Source: Mucilaginibacter geliditolerans (GTDB taxonomy: Bacteria; Bacteroidota; Bacteroidia; Sphingobacteriales; Sphingobacteriaceae). Taken from it: a stretch of DNA of 64,000 nt. The stretch is from the NCBI RefSeq assembly GCF_014200495.1, contig NZ_JACHBY010000003.1:434001-498000 (forward strand), in the 5' to 3' direction. The notes below the pieces were generated by a model. It did no database searches. It saw only the letters and a program-made list of their open reading frames with translations, and was not told where the DNA came from. A program made the translations under genes and the position numbers. Below, one piece after another: positions 26,838 to 36,232 of this stretch (its first letter is position 1; each line of letters begins with the position of its first letter).

Positions 26838-28304
26838 TTATAAGGTAACATTCATTGCTTTAGTGCTTATTGTTAACAGCAATTTGTCAACAGCAGCTTC
26901 TGAAAGATGTAATATTGGCTGCGGATAAACACCGATACCTATTATTAATACACAAATTATTATAAGGGTTAATTTTTCTGAACCGGTAATATCAACAAAA
27001 GTTGCAGTTAAGGCATTGGTTTCGCCCTGCATTACATTTTTGTACATCCTGAGCATATAAACTGCACCAAATATGATGGTTAAACCTGCCACAAGCCCGA
27101 ACCAGAAGCTATATTGGTAAACACCGCTCAACAGTAAAAATTCACCTATAAAGCCGTTGGTTAATGGCAACGCTACCGTTCCTAAAACAATTATTAAAAA
27201 TGCTGTAGCAAACTTTGGTGCAACTTTAGCAATACCACCCAGCTGGTTTACATCCATGGTGTTCATTTGCCTGCTGATGATATCCCAGATAAAGAATAAG
27301 CCAACCACGTTTATGCCGTGATTAAGCATTTGGATCATTGCGCCCTGTGTGCCTTGTAAGGTAAGGCTAAATATACCAGCGGCTATGAGGCCAACGTGTG
27401 ATATTGATGAATAGGCGACTAAACGTTTGCCCTCCTTTTGAGTGAATGCGATTATTGCTGCATACAGAACACCAATAACAGCCAATATCATTACCAGGTT
27501 TTGCCAATGTAAAAATGCTATAGGAGCGTTAGGTATTAACCAGCGCATTAAACCATATAAACCCATTTTCAGCATAATACCTGCTAATAGCATACTACCT
27601 GCTGAAGGCGCTTCGGTATACGTATCAGGTTGCCAGGTATGTAATGGGAATAAAGGAATTTTAATAGCGAATGCCAGGAAGAACGACCAGAAAACCCAGT
27701 TCTGACGTGCCGGGTCTAACTTGGTAGCATAAAATTGCATCAGGTCATAAGTACCGTTAGGCGCTTGCATGTATAGGTAAATAATACCTACCAGCATAAA
27801 TAATGAGCCTGCAAATGTGTAAATGAAAAACTTAAGCGTAACACGGATACGGTTCTGACCGCCCCACATAGCGCATATAAAGTAGATAGGTATAAGTGCT
27901 GCTTCCCATCCTACATAAAATAAAAATCCGTCTAACGCAGTAAAAACAACTAACAAACCAGCCTGCATAAACAGTATCAGCGCGTAAAAAGCCGATGCAT
28001 TTTTATAGGTGTGCTTATAGGTTGTTAATATAATAAGTGGTACCAGTAGGGTGGTAAGCAATACCATTACCATGCTTATACCATCAATACCCGCGTTAAA
28101 GTAAATGCCCATTTTCACTATCCATGGTACATTAATAGAATACTGTATGGTAGCATCGGGTACAAAATTGGCCATAAACCAGCCGGCTACAGCTAATTCA
28201 GCAACAGCAAAAAACAAAGCAACATATTTTGCTATCTCATTTTTCAATAAGAACACAGCAAGGGCTGCTATAATCGGTAAAAAAATTAATACACTAACCG
28301 TCAT
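26838..28304 (-). CDS. nuoM: NADH-quinone oxidoreductase subunit M
   Basis: 488 residues. It has the Proton_antipo_M signature (LPLHTWQPDTYTEAPSAGSM), the conserved Glu in GWEAALIPIYF, and AYSSISHVGLIAAG. It forms one of the three antiporter-like proton channels of complex I. It sits 58 bases upstream of nuoN and 21 bases after nuoL. Confidence 0.96.
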   Translation of the reverse strand: MTVSVLIFLPIIAALAVFLLKNEIAKYVALFFAVAELAVAGWFMANFVPDATIQYSINVPWIVKMGIYFNAGIDGISMVMVLLTTLLVPLIILTTYKHTYKNASAFYALILFMQAGLLVVFTALDGFLFYVGWEAALIPIYFICAMWGGQNRIRVTLKFFIYTFAGSLFMLVGIIYLYMQAPNGTYDLMQFYATKLDPARQNWVFWSFFLAFAIKIPLFPLHTWQPDTYTEAPSAGSMLLAGIMLKMGLYGLMRWLIPNAPIAFLHWQNLVMILAVIGVLYAAIIAFTQKEGKRLVAYSSISHVGLIAAGIFSLTLQGTQGAMIQMLNHGINVVGLFFIWDIISRQMNTMDVNQLGGIAKVAPKFATAFLIIVLGTVALPLTNGFIGEFLLLSGVYQYSFWFGLVAGLTIIFGAVYMLRMYKNVMQGETNALTATFVDITGSEKLTLIIICVLIIGIGVYPQPILHLSEAAVDKLLLTISTKAMNVTL

Positions 28305-28325
28305 TTTATATTTAAACGCTAAGGT

Positions 28326-30221
28326 TTATATTCTAACTAAACTATATACTAATACAGCAATAATACCTATCACCATCATGAAGATGTAAAAGCCCACATT
28401 ACCGGTTTGCAACAGGCGTAAACCTTTGCTGGCCTCAACAGGTCCTCTTCCAATGCTGTTCACCAAGCCATCGATACCTGCACGGTCAACAACATTATAA
28501 AAGAAAGTTGATAACGCATCAAGCGGCTTGCGGACGATGGCATCGTACAACTCATCAATATAAAACTTGTTGTATGAAAGGTTTTCCCAGAAAGAACGCT
28601 CTTCGGTATCGGCAACCGGCAGCGTAGCTTTTTTAACATATTTGTTATAAGCATAAATTAATGCTATCACCGCTACTCCTGCAGAAACGCCCATCAGTAA
28701 TAATTCATTTGGCGGAACTGCATTAGATGAAGCTCCCGGAACGGATATCAATAATGGTTTTAACCAACCGGCTAACCAATCATGACCGCCCCAGCTTTCG
28801 GGTAAACCTAAAAACCCACCTACAGTTGATAATATTGCCAGGATAATTAAAGGTATGGTCATACTTAGCGGTGATTCATGTAAATGATGTTCCTGCTCAT
28901 GTGTACCTCTGAATTTACCCCAGAAAGTAAGGAACATTAACCTGAACATGTAGAACGAGGTGAACATGGCAACAATAACGCCTATAACATACATTGCAGG
29001 GCTGAACAGGTAAGTATGGTACAGGATCTCATCCTTTGAAAAGAAACCTGAGAAAGGTGGGATACCCGATATAGCTATTGTGCCGATCAGCATGGTTGCG
29101 AAGGTGTATGGTAATTTTCCTTTTAAGCCGCCCATTTTGCGCATATCCTGTTCGCCGCTAACCGCGTGGATAACCGAACCTGCGCCAAGGAATAATAAGG
29201 CTTTAAAGAAAGCGTGTGTAATTACGTGGAAAAATGCACCGGTATAATCGCCTACACCTAAGCCTAAAAACATATACCCCAATTGTGATACTGTTGAATA
29301 AGCCAGTACCTTTTTAATATCAGTTTGTGTTAATGCAATCAGCGCGCCCAGTGTTGCTGTGGCTAAACCTACAATGGCTATCACCTCCATCATATCCGGA
29401 GATAGTGAGAACAAGATATTAGAACGCACTATCATATAAACACCTGCAGTAACCATGGTTGCAGCGTGTATCAAAGCTGAAACTGGTGTCGGACCGGCCA
29501 TCGCATCAGGTAGCCAGGTAAACAATGGTATCTGTGCCGATTTACCGGTAGCACCGATAAACAGCAATAAGGTTATTACAAACAATGGAACCTGCCCGCT
29601 ATGCATGGTGGCAGCTGTTTTAAATACAGTTGCAAACTCAAAACTTCCAAACACCCGGAATATCAGGAACATGCCGATCAAGAAGCCAAGGTCACCAATA
29701 CGGTTCATGATGAATGCCTTTTTAGCGGCATAGGCATAAGCAGGGTTGTTGTACCAGAAACCGATCAGCAAGTATGAGCATAAGCCCACGCCTTCCCAGC
29801 CAATGAATAGTATCACATAGTTTGAACCTAAAACCAGCAATAGCATGAAGAATACAAACAGGTTAAGGTAGGCGAAAAACTTACCATAGCCTTCATCATC
29901 GTGCATATAACCTATAGAGTATAGGTGGATCAAAAAGCCTACGCCGGTAATGATGAGCAGCATTATTGAACTTAGCTGATCAACCAGGAATGCGAATGGG
30001 ATTTTAAAGTATTCTACGTGGATCCAATCGTACAAAGTAACATTGAAAGCGCCGGTTGATCTTACTTGTAAAAAGGCGGCAACACTAAGAGCGAAAGATG
30101 CAAATACCAAAAAGCTGCCGATAAAACCGATCATCTTCTTTGACAAGGTATTACGGCCAAGTCCGTTAATAATAAAACCGGCTAAGGGTAATACAGGAAT
30201 AAGCCAGATATATTTATCCAT
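28326..30221 (-). CDS. nuoL: NADH-quinone oxidoreductase subunit L
   Basis: 631 residues, the longest membrane subunit. The N-terminal Proton_antipo_N part has FIGWEGVGLCSYLLIGFWY. The M part has IPLFTWLPDAMAGPTPVSAL and AYSTVSQLGYMFLG. The C-terminal extension would form the lateral helix. An intergenic repeat (30236-30326) separates it from nuoK upstream. Confidence 0.96.
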   Translation of the reverse strand: MDKYIWLIPVLPLAGFIINGLGRNTLSKKMIGFIGSFLVFASFALSVAAFLQVRSTGAFNVTLYDWIHVEYFKIPFAFLVDQLSSIMLLIITGVGFLIHLYSIGYMHDDEGYGKFFAYLNLFVFFMLLLVLGSNYVILFIGWEGVGLCSYLLIGFWYNNPAYAYAAKKAFIMNRIGDLGFLIGMFLIFRVFGSFEFATVFKTAATMHSGQVPLFVITLLLFIGATGKSAQIPLFTWLPDAMAGPTPVSALIHAATMVTAGVYMIVRSNILFSLSPDMMEVIAIVGLATATLGALIALTQTDIKKVLAYSTVSQLGYMFLGLGVGDYTGAFFHVITHAFFKALLFLGAGSVIHAVSGEQDMRKMGGLKGKLPYTFATMLIGTIAISGIPPFSGFFSKDEILYHTYLFSPAMYVIGVIVAMFTSFYMFRLMFLTFWGKFRGTHEQEHHLHESPLSMTIPLIILAILSTVGGFLGLPESWGGHDWLAGWLKPLLISVPGASSNAVPPNELLLMGVSAGVAVIALIYAYNKYVKKATLPVADTEERSFWENLSYNKFYIDELYDAIVRKPLDALSTFFYNVVDRAGIDGLVNSIGRGPVEASKGLRLLQTGNVGFYIFMMVIGIIAVLVYSLVRI

Positions 30222-30235
30222 TTGTTATGTTATAA

Positions 30236-30326
30236 TTTTTAGCCCCTAACCCCTAAAGGGGAACAGAAACTTGTCTTTTAATTTTATATAAACTCTCCAA
30301 ACTCCCCCTTCAGGGGGCCGGGGGGC
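30236..30326. repeat. Repeat in the nuoK-nuoL gap (CCCCCTTCAGGGGG family)
   Basis: AGCCCCTAACCCCTAAAGGGG on the left is roughly complementary to CCCCCTTCAGGGGGCCGGGG on the right, with an A/T-rich middle. A related half copy (CTCCCCCTGAAGGGTGAGAC) lies downstream of metK at 48372-48406. Confidence 0.6.
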
Positions 30327-30656
30327 TTACCACTTTAACCTGTTCAATACGTTAATATCGATAGAGTTGGTGTTACGGTATATCATTACTATGATGGCCA
30401 GACCTACGGCTACTTCGGCTGCTGCCAGTGCCATAATGAAAAACACGAATACTTGTCCGCTGGCATCACCGCTATATACCGAGAAAGCGGTAAGCAACAG
30501 GTTAACCGCGTTAAGCATCAACTCAACCGACATAAAAATGATGATGGCATTTCTGCGTAACAGCACACCCATTACACCTATTGAAAATATAATAGCGCTC
30601 AATAAAATATAATGATTCAGCGGTACTGTATGCAGTGTATTTGTTAAACTTTCCAT
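30327..30656 (-). CDS. nuoK: NADH-quinone oxidoreductase subunit K
   Basis: 109 residues, three membrane helices. VLLRRNAIIIFMSVELMLNA carries the conserved membrane Glu used in proton transfer, and a second Glu is in AAAEVAVGLAIIV. The start overlaps the nuoJ stop by one base. Confidence 0.95.
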   Translation of the reverse strand: MESLTNTLHTVPLNHYILLSAIIFSIGVMGVLLRRNAIIIFMSVELMLNAVNLLLTAFSVYSGDASGQVFVFFIMALAAAEVAVGLAIIVMIYRNTNSIDINVLNRLKW

Positions 30657-31153
30657 TATACAGTTTTGGGGTCTTTAGTGGCTAATAAAACAGCTCCAAC
30701 CATTGCCGATAACAGCAATAGTGAAGAGATCTCGAACGGTAATAAAAATTCGTTGAATAGTACCTTGCCTAAGTTTTTAACTAAACCAAGGCCCGGATCC
30801 TTTAATACTACAGGCTCTGCAATACCTACCTGCCTGAAACAGGCAAACAGCACTACAAATAAGCAGCCGCCACCTAAAACAGCGGCAATTTTTACAATGT
30901 TTGATTTAAATGGCTCCGAGTCCTTGTTCAGGTTCATGAGCATGAGCGTGTATAGGAACAGTACCAATATGGCACCCATGTACACAATGAAATTCACTAT
31001 AGCCAGGAACTGGGCATTCAGCAAGATATACTGAATTGTGAATGTAAAAAATGTGAGTACAAGGTAAAGTATGCTATGCACCGGATTTTTTGCAGATATG
31101 ACCAATATCGAAAAGAATATGGACAAAAACGCGATGAAGTAAAATGTATTCAT
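30656..31153 (-). CDS. nuoJ: NADH-quinone oxidoreductase subunit J
   Basis: 165 residues, five membrane helices. SILYLVLTFFTFTIQYILLN and IVNFIVYMGAILVLFLYTLML include the conserved helix 3 with its pi-bulge region. The stop overlaps the nuoK ATG (TAATG). A 59-bp gap separates it from nuoI. Confidence 0.94.
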   Translation of the reverse strand: MNTFYFIAFLSIFFSILVISAKNPVHSILYLVLTFFTFTIQYILLNAQFLAIVNFIVYMGAILVLFLYTLMLMNLNKDSEPFKSNIVKIAAVLGGGCLFVVLFACFRQVGIAEPVVLKDPGLGLVKNLGKVLFNEFLLPFEISSLLLLSAMVGAVLLATKDPKTV

Positions 31154-31212
31154 GTTTATATTTACAAAATACCTTATGCTTTAAAATGGTTGGGCAAAGG
31201 TATAAAACTTCT

Positions 31213-31710
31213 TTATTGATTTAAGGGCGCTTCTACTAATTTGTCCTTACCGTATATAAAATCTTTCCTTAAATAATCTGCAGGCACTATATCACCGTCG
31301 AGGTAGATGGCTTCTTTAGGGCAGGCTTCCTCGCATAATCCGCAGAAAATGCAACGCAGCATATTTATTTCATATACCGCAGCGTATTTTTCTTCACGAT
31401 ATAAGTGCTCTTCACCTTTTTGGCGCTCGGCAGCTATCATGGTGATAGCTTCTGCAGGGCATGATAGGGCGCATAACCCGCAGGCTGTGCAACGTTCCTT
31501 ACCGTTCTCATCACGTTTAAGTGAGTGCATGCCACGGAAGTTTTCAGAAAACTCACGTTTTTCTTCAGGGTAGCTGATGGTTACCGGCTTCCTGAAAAAG
31601 TGTTTCATCGTAATTGACAAGCCCGATAAAATTGCAGGCAGGTAAGCCCGCTCCCAAAAGTTGAGCGGCTTTGATTCAATTAACTTCTTTTTATTACTTA
31701 ATGATTCCAT
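31213..31710 (-). CDS. nuoI: NADH-quinone oxidoreductase subunit I
   Basis: 165 residues. Two 4Fe-4S clusters are coordinated by CTACGLCALSCPAEAI and CIFCGLCEEACPKEAIYL, the N6a/N6b pair of complex I. An amphipathic N-terminus attaches it to the membrane arm. It is 16 bases downstream of nuoH. Confidence 0.96.
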   Translation of the reverse strand: MESLSNKKKLIESKPLNFWERAYLPAILSGLSITMKHFFRKPVTISYPEEKREFSENFRGMHSLKRDENGKERCTACGLCALSCPAEAITMIAAERQKGEEHLYREEKYAAVYEINMLRCIFCGLCEEACPKEAIYLDGDIVPADYLRKDFIYGKDKLVEAPLNQ

Positions 31711-31726
31711 TATTCAAATCCTTTAA

Positions 31727-32770
31727 CTATTTAAAAATAGTACCTATCACTCCCGTCAATACAATATTAGCAATGGCCAATGGTATTAATATCTTCCAGC
31801 CCAGGTCCATCAACTGATCATAGCGGAAACGAGGGATTGTCCACCGTACCCACATGAAGAAGAAGATGAAGAAAATTATTTTAGCAAATAATGCTATCAC
31901 CCCTAAAATGGTCACCCAGTTCTCTGTCAAGCCTAAATGGTGCATGAAAGGAAAATTGTATCCGCCAAAGTAAAGCGTAGCCATTACTGCCGATGAGATA
32001 AACATGTTGATATACTCAGCAAACAGGTAAAAACCCAGTTTCATAGATGAGTATTCGGTATGATAACCGCCTACCAGCTCGGTTTCGCACTCAGGCAAAT
32101 CGAATGGTGTACGGTTGGTTTCAGCAAAAGCGCATACAATGAAGATCAGGAAGCCTAATGGCTGACGGAACACATTCCATGTAAACCAGCCATGCGACCA
32201 GAAACCGTGCTGTTGCTCTGCAATTTCGCGTAAGCTTAAAGTACCGGTTAACATCAATAGGGCGATGATAGAAAGGCCCATTGAAATTTCGTAGCTAATA
32301 TTTTGTGATGCAGCGCGTATAGCACCTAATAAAGAGTATTTATTGTTTGATGCCCAGCCGCCTATCATTACACCATATACACCTAATGATACTACACCGA
32401 AGATATATAATACACCAACGTTAATATCGGTTACCTGCAAATCGATAACATGTGAGCCGATAGTTAAATGCTGCCCCCATGGGATAACAGCAGAACCGAT
32501 ACATGCGGTAAGAATTGCTAACGACGGACCTGCGATAAACAGGAACGCGCTGGCATTGGTTGGGATGATCTCTTCTTTCAGGAACATTTTACCACCATCG
32601 GCTAATGGTTGTAATATGCCCCAGGGACCGGCACGGTTAGGACCTATCCTGTCCTGGAAAAAAGCGGCTACTTTACGTTCGGCATAGGTGGAATACATGG
32701 CCACCACCAGACTAATAGCGAAAATGATCACTATCAGTACAAATTTTATGATTATATCTGCTAATTCCAT
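31727..32770 (-). CDS. nuoH: NADH-quinone oxidoreductase subunit H
   Basis: 347 residues, about eight membrane helices. The quinone-chamber signatures are present: GPNRAGPWGILQPLADGGK, ETNRTPFDLPECETELVGG and YHTEYSSMKLGFYLFAEY. The ATG overlaps the nuoG stop by one base. Confidence 0.96.
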   Translation of the reverse strand: MELADIIIKFVLIVIIFAISLVVAMYSTYAERKVAAFFQDRIGPNRAGPWGILQPLADGGKMFLKEEIIPTNASAFLFIAGPSLAILTACIGSAVIPWGQHLTIGSHVIDLQVTDINVGVLYIFGVVSLGVYGVMIGGWASNNKYSLLGAIRAASQNISYEISMGLSIIALLMLTGTLSLREIAEQQHGFWSHGWFTWNVFRQPLGFLIFIVCAFAETNRTPFDLPECETELVGGYHTEYSSMKLGFYLFAEYINMFISSAVMATLYFGGYNFPFMHHLGLTENWVTILGVIALFAKIIFFIFFFMWVRWTIPRFRYDQLMDLGWKILIPLAIANIVLTGVIGTIFK

Positions 32771-33768
32771 TATAAACGTGTATCCCTTTCAAATTGCTCC
32801 TGGTTTGCTTCTTTAAGCACAGGGTTTGTTTTTACAACCGGCAGCGGGTGTAAAGTTTCGTAATGATTTGAGCTGATAACCGACTGATTTGATACCTTGC
32901 GCGGGCCTTCAATCATCCAATCGGCAGTTTTCTTTTTATCAAAACGGCATTCGTTGCAAATAAATTCTTCAACCTCGCCATAAACATCTTTACGGGCGGT
33001 AACGCGTAACACATCCTCGCCTTTATACCAAAGTGTTACTTTGCCATTACAGTTTGGGTGATTACAATCCCTGTGCGCCTCAACCGGCTTGGTAAACCAA
33101 ACACGATTTTTAAAGCGGAAAGTTTTATCAGTTAAAGCACCTACCGGGCAAACATCAATTACGTTTCCTGAGAAATCGTTATCAATAACTTTATGTATGT
33201 AGGTTGATATTTCAGAGTGGTCGCCACGATTCAGGATACCATGCTCGCGCTGATCGGTGATCTGATCGGCGGTAAAAACGCAACGGTAGCAAAGGATACA
33301 GCGGGTCATGTGCAGCTGGATCTTATCGCCAATGTCGATCTTCTCGAATGTACGGCGATCAAACTCATAGCGGGTTTTTGCAGCACCGTGCTCATAGCCC
33401 AGGTTTTGCAGATCACACTCACCGGCCTGGTCGCAAATAGGGCAATCAAGCGGGTGGTTTATCAATAACATTTCAACTATCCCTTTGCGTGCTTCAATTA
33501 CCTCTGGCGAAGTAATGTTTTGCACTTCCATCCCATCCATAACCGCGGTACGGCATGATGCTACCAGCTTTGGCATTGGGCGCGGATCTTTTTCTGATCC
33601 CTTGCTTACCTTTACTAAACAGGTACGGCATTTACCGCCGCTGCCTTCCAGCTTAGAATAATAGCACATAGCAGGCGGCACAATATCACCACCAATTTGC
33701 CTCGCGGCATTCAGGATGCTTGTTCCGGGTTCTACTTCAACGGGTATTCCGTCTATTGTTACTTTCAT
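32770..33768 (-). CDS. nuoG: Short NADH-quinone oxidoreductase subunit G
   Basis: 332 residues, against about 800-900 in E. coli. The 2Fe-2S domain (CYYSKLEGSGGKCRTC), the His-Cys 4Fe-4S segment (HPLDCPICDQAGECDLQ) and one further 4Fe-4S domain (CILCYRC ... CPVGALTD) are present, then CNHPNC and CNECRF. The molybdopterin-oxidoreductase-like domain is absent. This short form is usual in Bacteroidota, so it is not a truncation. The gap to nuoF upstream holds repeats. Confidence 0.9.
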   Translation of the reverse strand: MKVTIDGIPVEVEPGTSILNAARQIGGDIVPPAMCYYSKLEGSGGKCRTCLVKVSKGSEKDPRPMPKLVASCRTAVMDGMEVQNITSPEVIEARKGIVEMLLINHPLDCPICDQAGECDLQNLGYEHGAAKTRYEFDRRTFEKIDIGDKIQLHMTRCILCYRCVFTADQITDQREHGILNRGDHSEISTYIHKVIDNDFSGNVIDVCPVGALTDKTFRFKNRVWFTKPVEAHRDCNHPNCNGKVTLWYKGEDVLRVTARKDVYGEVEEFICNECRFDKKKTADWMIEGPRKVSNQSVISSNHYETLHPLPVVKTNPVLKEANQEQFERDTRL

Positions 33769-33840
33769 TTGTAGTTCAAAGTTATAAATTCAAACTTTCT
33801 TTTGTCATTTTGATTGATCGGCAACCGGCTCTGTAGAGCT

Positions 33841-33975
33841 TAGAGATTGCTTGTTCCTCGCAATGACGCGTGTTATATTATTTTCCGCTCGTCATTGCGA
33901 GCGATAGCGTGGCAATCCCCGATATGCAAGTCCGCCCTGTATAGTTCGGGATTGCTTCGTTCCTCGCAATGACGC
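33841..33975. repeat. Triple CATTGCGAGGAACGAAGC repeat in the nuoF-nuoG gap
   Basis: Three arms are visible: GAGATTGCTTGTTCCTCGC (33843 onward), CGTCATTGCGAGCGATAGCG (33899 onward) and GGGATTGCTTCGTTCCTCGC (33948 onward). They can fold as a long hairpin. Members of the same family lie at 3321, 38616 and 50083. Confidence 0.8.
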
Positions 33976-33983
33976 TTTTTATA

Positions 33984-35336
33984 TTATGCCGTTACCGTTA
34001 ATGGATCAGCATAATGTGCTATTCCGTAGTTTCTTGTAACTGCTTCTGCGCTGTTTGTTACGTGCCATTCAAATTCATCTCTGAAATGGCGAATCGCGCT
34101 GGCCACCGGCCATGCAGCCGCGTCACCCAGCGGACAAATTGTATTTCCTTCAATTTTCTTGGATACATCAACCAGCAGGTCCATATCGCTCAGGCTACCA
34201 TGGCCATGCTCTAATCGGTGCAATACTTTCTCCATCCATCCGGTACCCTCACGGCATGGCGAACATTGTCCGCAGCTTTCGTGGTGATAAAAACGGGTGA
34301 AGTTCCAGGTATTACGTACGATGCACTGATCCTCATCAAAAGCGATGAAACCACCTGAACCCATCATTGTACCGGTAGCAAAACCACCATCAGCTAATGA
34401 TTCATAGCTCATCAGGCGCGGCTCATTATTAATGGTTTTCAGGAATAGGTTAGCCGGTAAAATTGGCACGGATGAACCACCCGCAACAACTGCCTTTAAG
34501 CGTTTGCCATTGGCTATGCCACCACAATATTCGTCGGAGTATAAAAATTCTTCAACCGGTAAGCCAAGATCTATCTCAAATACACCCGGTTTTTTAACGT
34601 TACCACCTGCTGAGATCAGCTTAGTACCTGTACTGCGGCCGATACCAACTTTAGCATACTCTTCACCACCTTCATTAATGATAGGCACTACAGCAGCAAT
34701 TGATTCCACATTGTTTACCACAGTTGGACAACCATACAAACCAGCAATAGCCGGGAATGGTGGTTTTATACGTGGGTTACCACGTTTACCTTCCAGTGAT
34801 TCAAGCAAAGCAGTTTCTTCGCCGCAAATATAGGCGCCGCCACCGGGTTGTACGTATAGCTCCAGGTCGTAACCTGTGCCTAAAATATTTTTACCTAAAA
34901 ATCCTTTTGCTTTTGCTTCCGCGATCGCTTTTTCAAGAATGCGGATCTGCGGCATCATTTCCCCACGAACGTAGATATATGATGTTTTAGCGCCTAATGC
35001 AAAACTGGCTACTATCATACCCTCAATTAATAAGTGAGGGATATAGGTCATCAGGTAACGGTCCTTAAAAGTTCCGGGTTCCGACTCATCGGCATTACAA
35101 ACCAGGTAACGGGCAACACCCTCTGGCTTAGCCAAAAAACTCCACTTCATCCCGGTAGGGAAACCTGCACCACCACGGCCGCGCAAGCCCGATTTTTTAA
35201 CTTCCTCAACAACCTCTTCGGGTGTTAAAGTTTTAAGTGCCTTTTCAACAGCTGCATAACCGCCTTTTGAGCGGTAAACATCAAATGTGTTGATGCCGGG
35301 TACGTTTATATGTTCTAAAAGTAATTTACGCGCCAT
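33984..35336 (-). CDS. nuoF: NADH-quinone oxidoreductase subunit F
   Basis: 450 residues. The NADH site is [13 protein letters not shown]. The FMN site region is [15 protein letters not shown]. The N3 4Fe-4S cluster motif is [17 protein letters not shown]. It receives electrons from NADH. A pair of small membrane-protein genes lies directly upstream, separating it from its usual partner nuoE. Confidence 0.96.
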   Translation of the reverse strand: MARKLLLEHINVPGINTFDVYRSKGGYAAVEKALKTLTPEEVVEEVKKSGLRGRGGAGFPTGMKWSFLAKPEGVARYLVCNADESEPGTFKDRYLMTYIPHLLIEGMIVASFALGAKTSYIYVRGEMMPQIRILEKAIAEAKAKGFLGKNILGTGYDLELYVQPGGGAYICGEETALLESLEGKRGNPRIKPPFPAIAGLYGCPTVVNNVESIAAVVPIINEGGEEYAKVGIGRSTGTKLISAGGNVKKPGVFEIDLGLPVEEFLYSDEYCGGIANGKRLKAVVAGGSSVPILPANLFLKTINNEPRLMSYESLADGGFATGTMMGSGGFIAFDEDQCIVRNTWNFTRFYHHESCGQCSPCREGTGWMEKVLHRLEHGHGSLSDMDLLVDVSKKIEGNTICPLGDAAAWPVASAIRHFRDEFEWHVTNSAEAVTRNYGIAHYADPLTVTA

Positions 35337-35341
35337 GGCTA

Positions 35342-35521
35342 CTAATAAATCTTTTTGTTCAACTTATAATAATTTAAATGTCTTATAAGACAAGCTGCAA
35401 AAACAGCGATGGTTATAATAACCATCCATAATATATCCTTTTTAAAACCGACGTTTACATATACAATTGAGTAGAAGCCAACCGAACATATATCATTAAT
35501 AATTAGCTTTAGCTTGCTCAT
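35342..35521 (-). CDS. 59-residue membrane protein, tandem paralogue 2 (nuo operon)
   Basis: 59 residues, starting MSKLKLIINDICSV and ending RHLNYYKLNKKIY. Two hydrophobic stretches (about 11-24 and 30-46) flank a GFKKD loop, and the C-terminus is basic and Tyr-rich. Aligned without gaps it shares about 19 of 59 positions with the gene directly upstream, including GFKK, Cys44 and RH-NYYK. Its ATG overlaps that gene's stop by one base (TAATG). The family is not recognised. The overlap, the position between nuoE and nuoF, and the paralogy together support real coding. It could be an accessory factor of complex I, which is inference only. Confidence 0.75.
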   Translation of the reverse strand: MSKLKLIINDICSVGFYSIVYVNVGFKKDILWMVIITIAVFAACLIRHLNYYKLNKKIY

Positions 35522-35700
35522 TAATAAATCCTCCTGGTTTGCTTGTAGTAATTAATATGCCTTACCACACAGGTGATAAAAGCTATCATAACCAACGGCC
35601 CGAGTATGATCATATTCTTTTTGAATCCGTCGGTCATATTTATCATAGACAATACGAATACAAATAAAGCATCTGCCAATACCAGGTTTCTGTTGATCAT
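35521..35700 (-). CDS. 59-residue membrane protein, tandem paralogue 1 (nuo operon)
   Basis: 59 residues, starting MINRNLVLADALFVF and ending RHINYYKQTRRIY. Two membrane stretches (about 6-21 and 30-46) surround a DGFKKN loop. It begins four bases after the nuoE stop and overlaps the next paralogue by one base. The pattern GFKK (25-28), Cys44, RH (47-48) and NYYK (50-53) is kept at identical positions in both copies. That is hard to explain in non-coding DNA. I do not recognise the family and give it no function. Confidence 0.75.
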   Translation of the reverse strand: MINRNLVLADALFVFVLSMINMTDGFKKNMIILGPLVMIAFITCVVRHINYYKQTRRIY

Positions 35701-35704
35701 TTTA

Positions 35705-36232
35705 TTAATTATTTCCTTTTCTCTTTAAATCTCCGATCAGGTTATCAACGGATGCTTCCGTTAAATTTTCATAAAAAGTATATTCAGGGCCTATCTGCAA
35801 CACCGGGCCAAAACCACAGGCTGCCAAACATTCCACTCCGCGCCAGCTAAATAAGCCATCAGGTGTAACTTCACCTTCTTTAACGCCTAGTTTGTTTTCA
35901 ATATAGTCCATTATTTTTTCAGCGCCTACCAAGCAGCAAGGGCCTGTACGGCAAACCTCCAGTACATATTTGCCTTGCGGGCGCATAAAGTACATGCTGT
36001 AAAAAGTAGCTACTTCGTATACTTCAATATCTTTTATTTTAAGATAATCAGCCACCTTATCCATTGCAGGGGCGCTTAACCAGCCATACTCAGCCTGTAC
36101 TAAATGTAGTATAGGCAATAGGGCTGATTTTTGTTTGCCTTCGGGATAACGGCTAACTACATCATCAAATTTGGTTATCAGTTCCGATGAAAACTCTACC
36201 GGAACAGCTTGTGCATCGTCAACTCTAAGCAT
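35705..36232 (-). CDS. nuoE: NADH-quinone oxidoreductase subunit E
   Basis: 175 residues, thioredoxin-like fold. The N1a 2Fe-2S cluster is bound by CRTGPCCLVGAEKI and later CLAACGFGPVLQIG. It overlaps the nuoD stop by eight bases. Downstream the operon continues with the two 59-residue proteins before nuoF. Confidence 0.95.
   Translation of the reverse strand: MLRVDDAQAVPVEFSSELITKFDDVVSRYPEGKQKSALLPILHLVQAEYGWLSAPAMDKVADYLKIKDIEVYEVATFYSMYFMRPQGKYVLEVCRTGPCCLVGAEKIMDYIENKLGVKEGEVTPDGLFSWRGVECLAACGFGPVLQIGPEYTFYENLTEASVDNLIGDLKRKGNN

Noticed and set aside
33217..33468. An 83-codon plus-strand frame inside nuoG
   Set aside because: It is antisense to the conserved Fe-S domains of nuoG.
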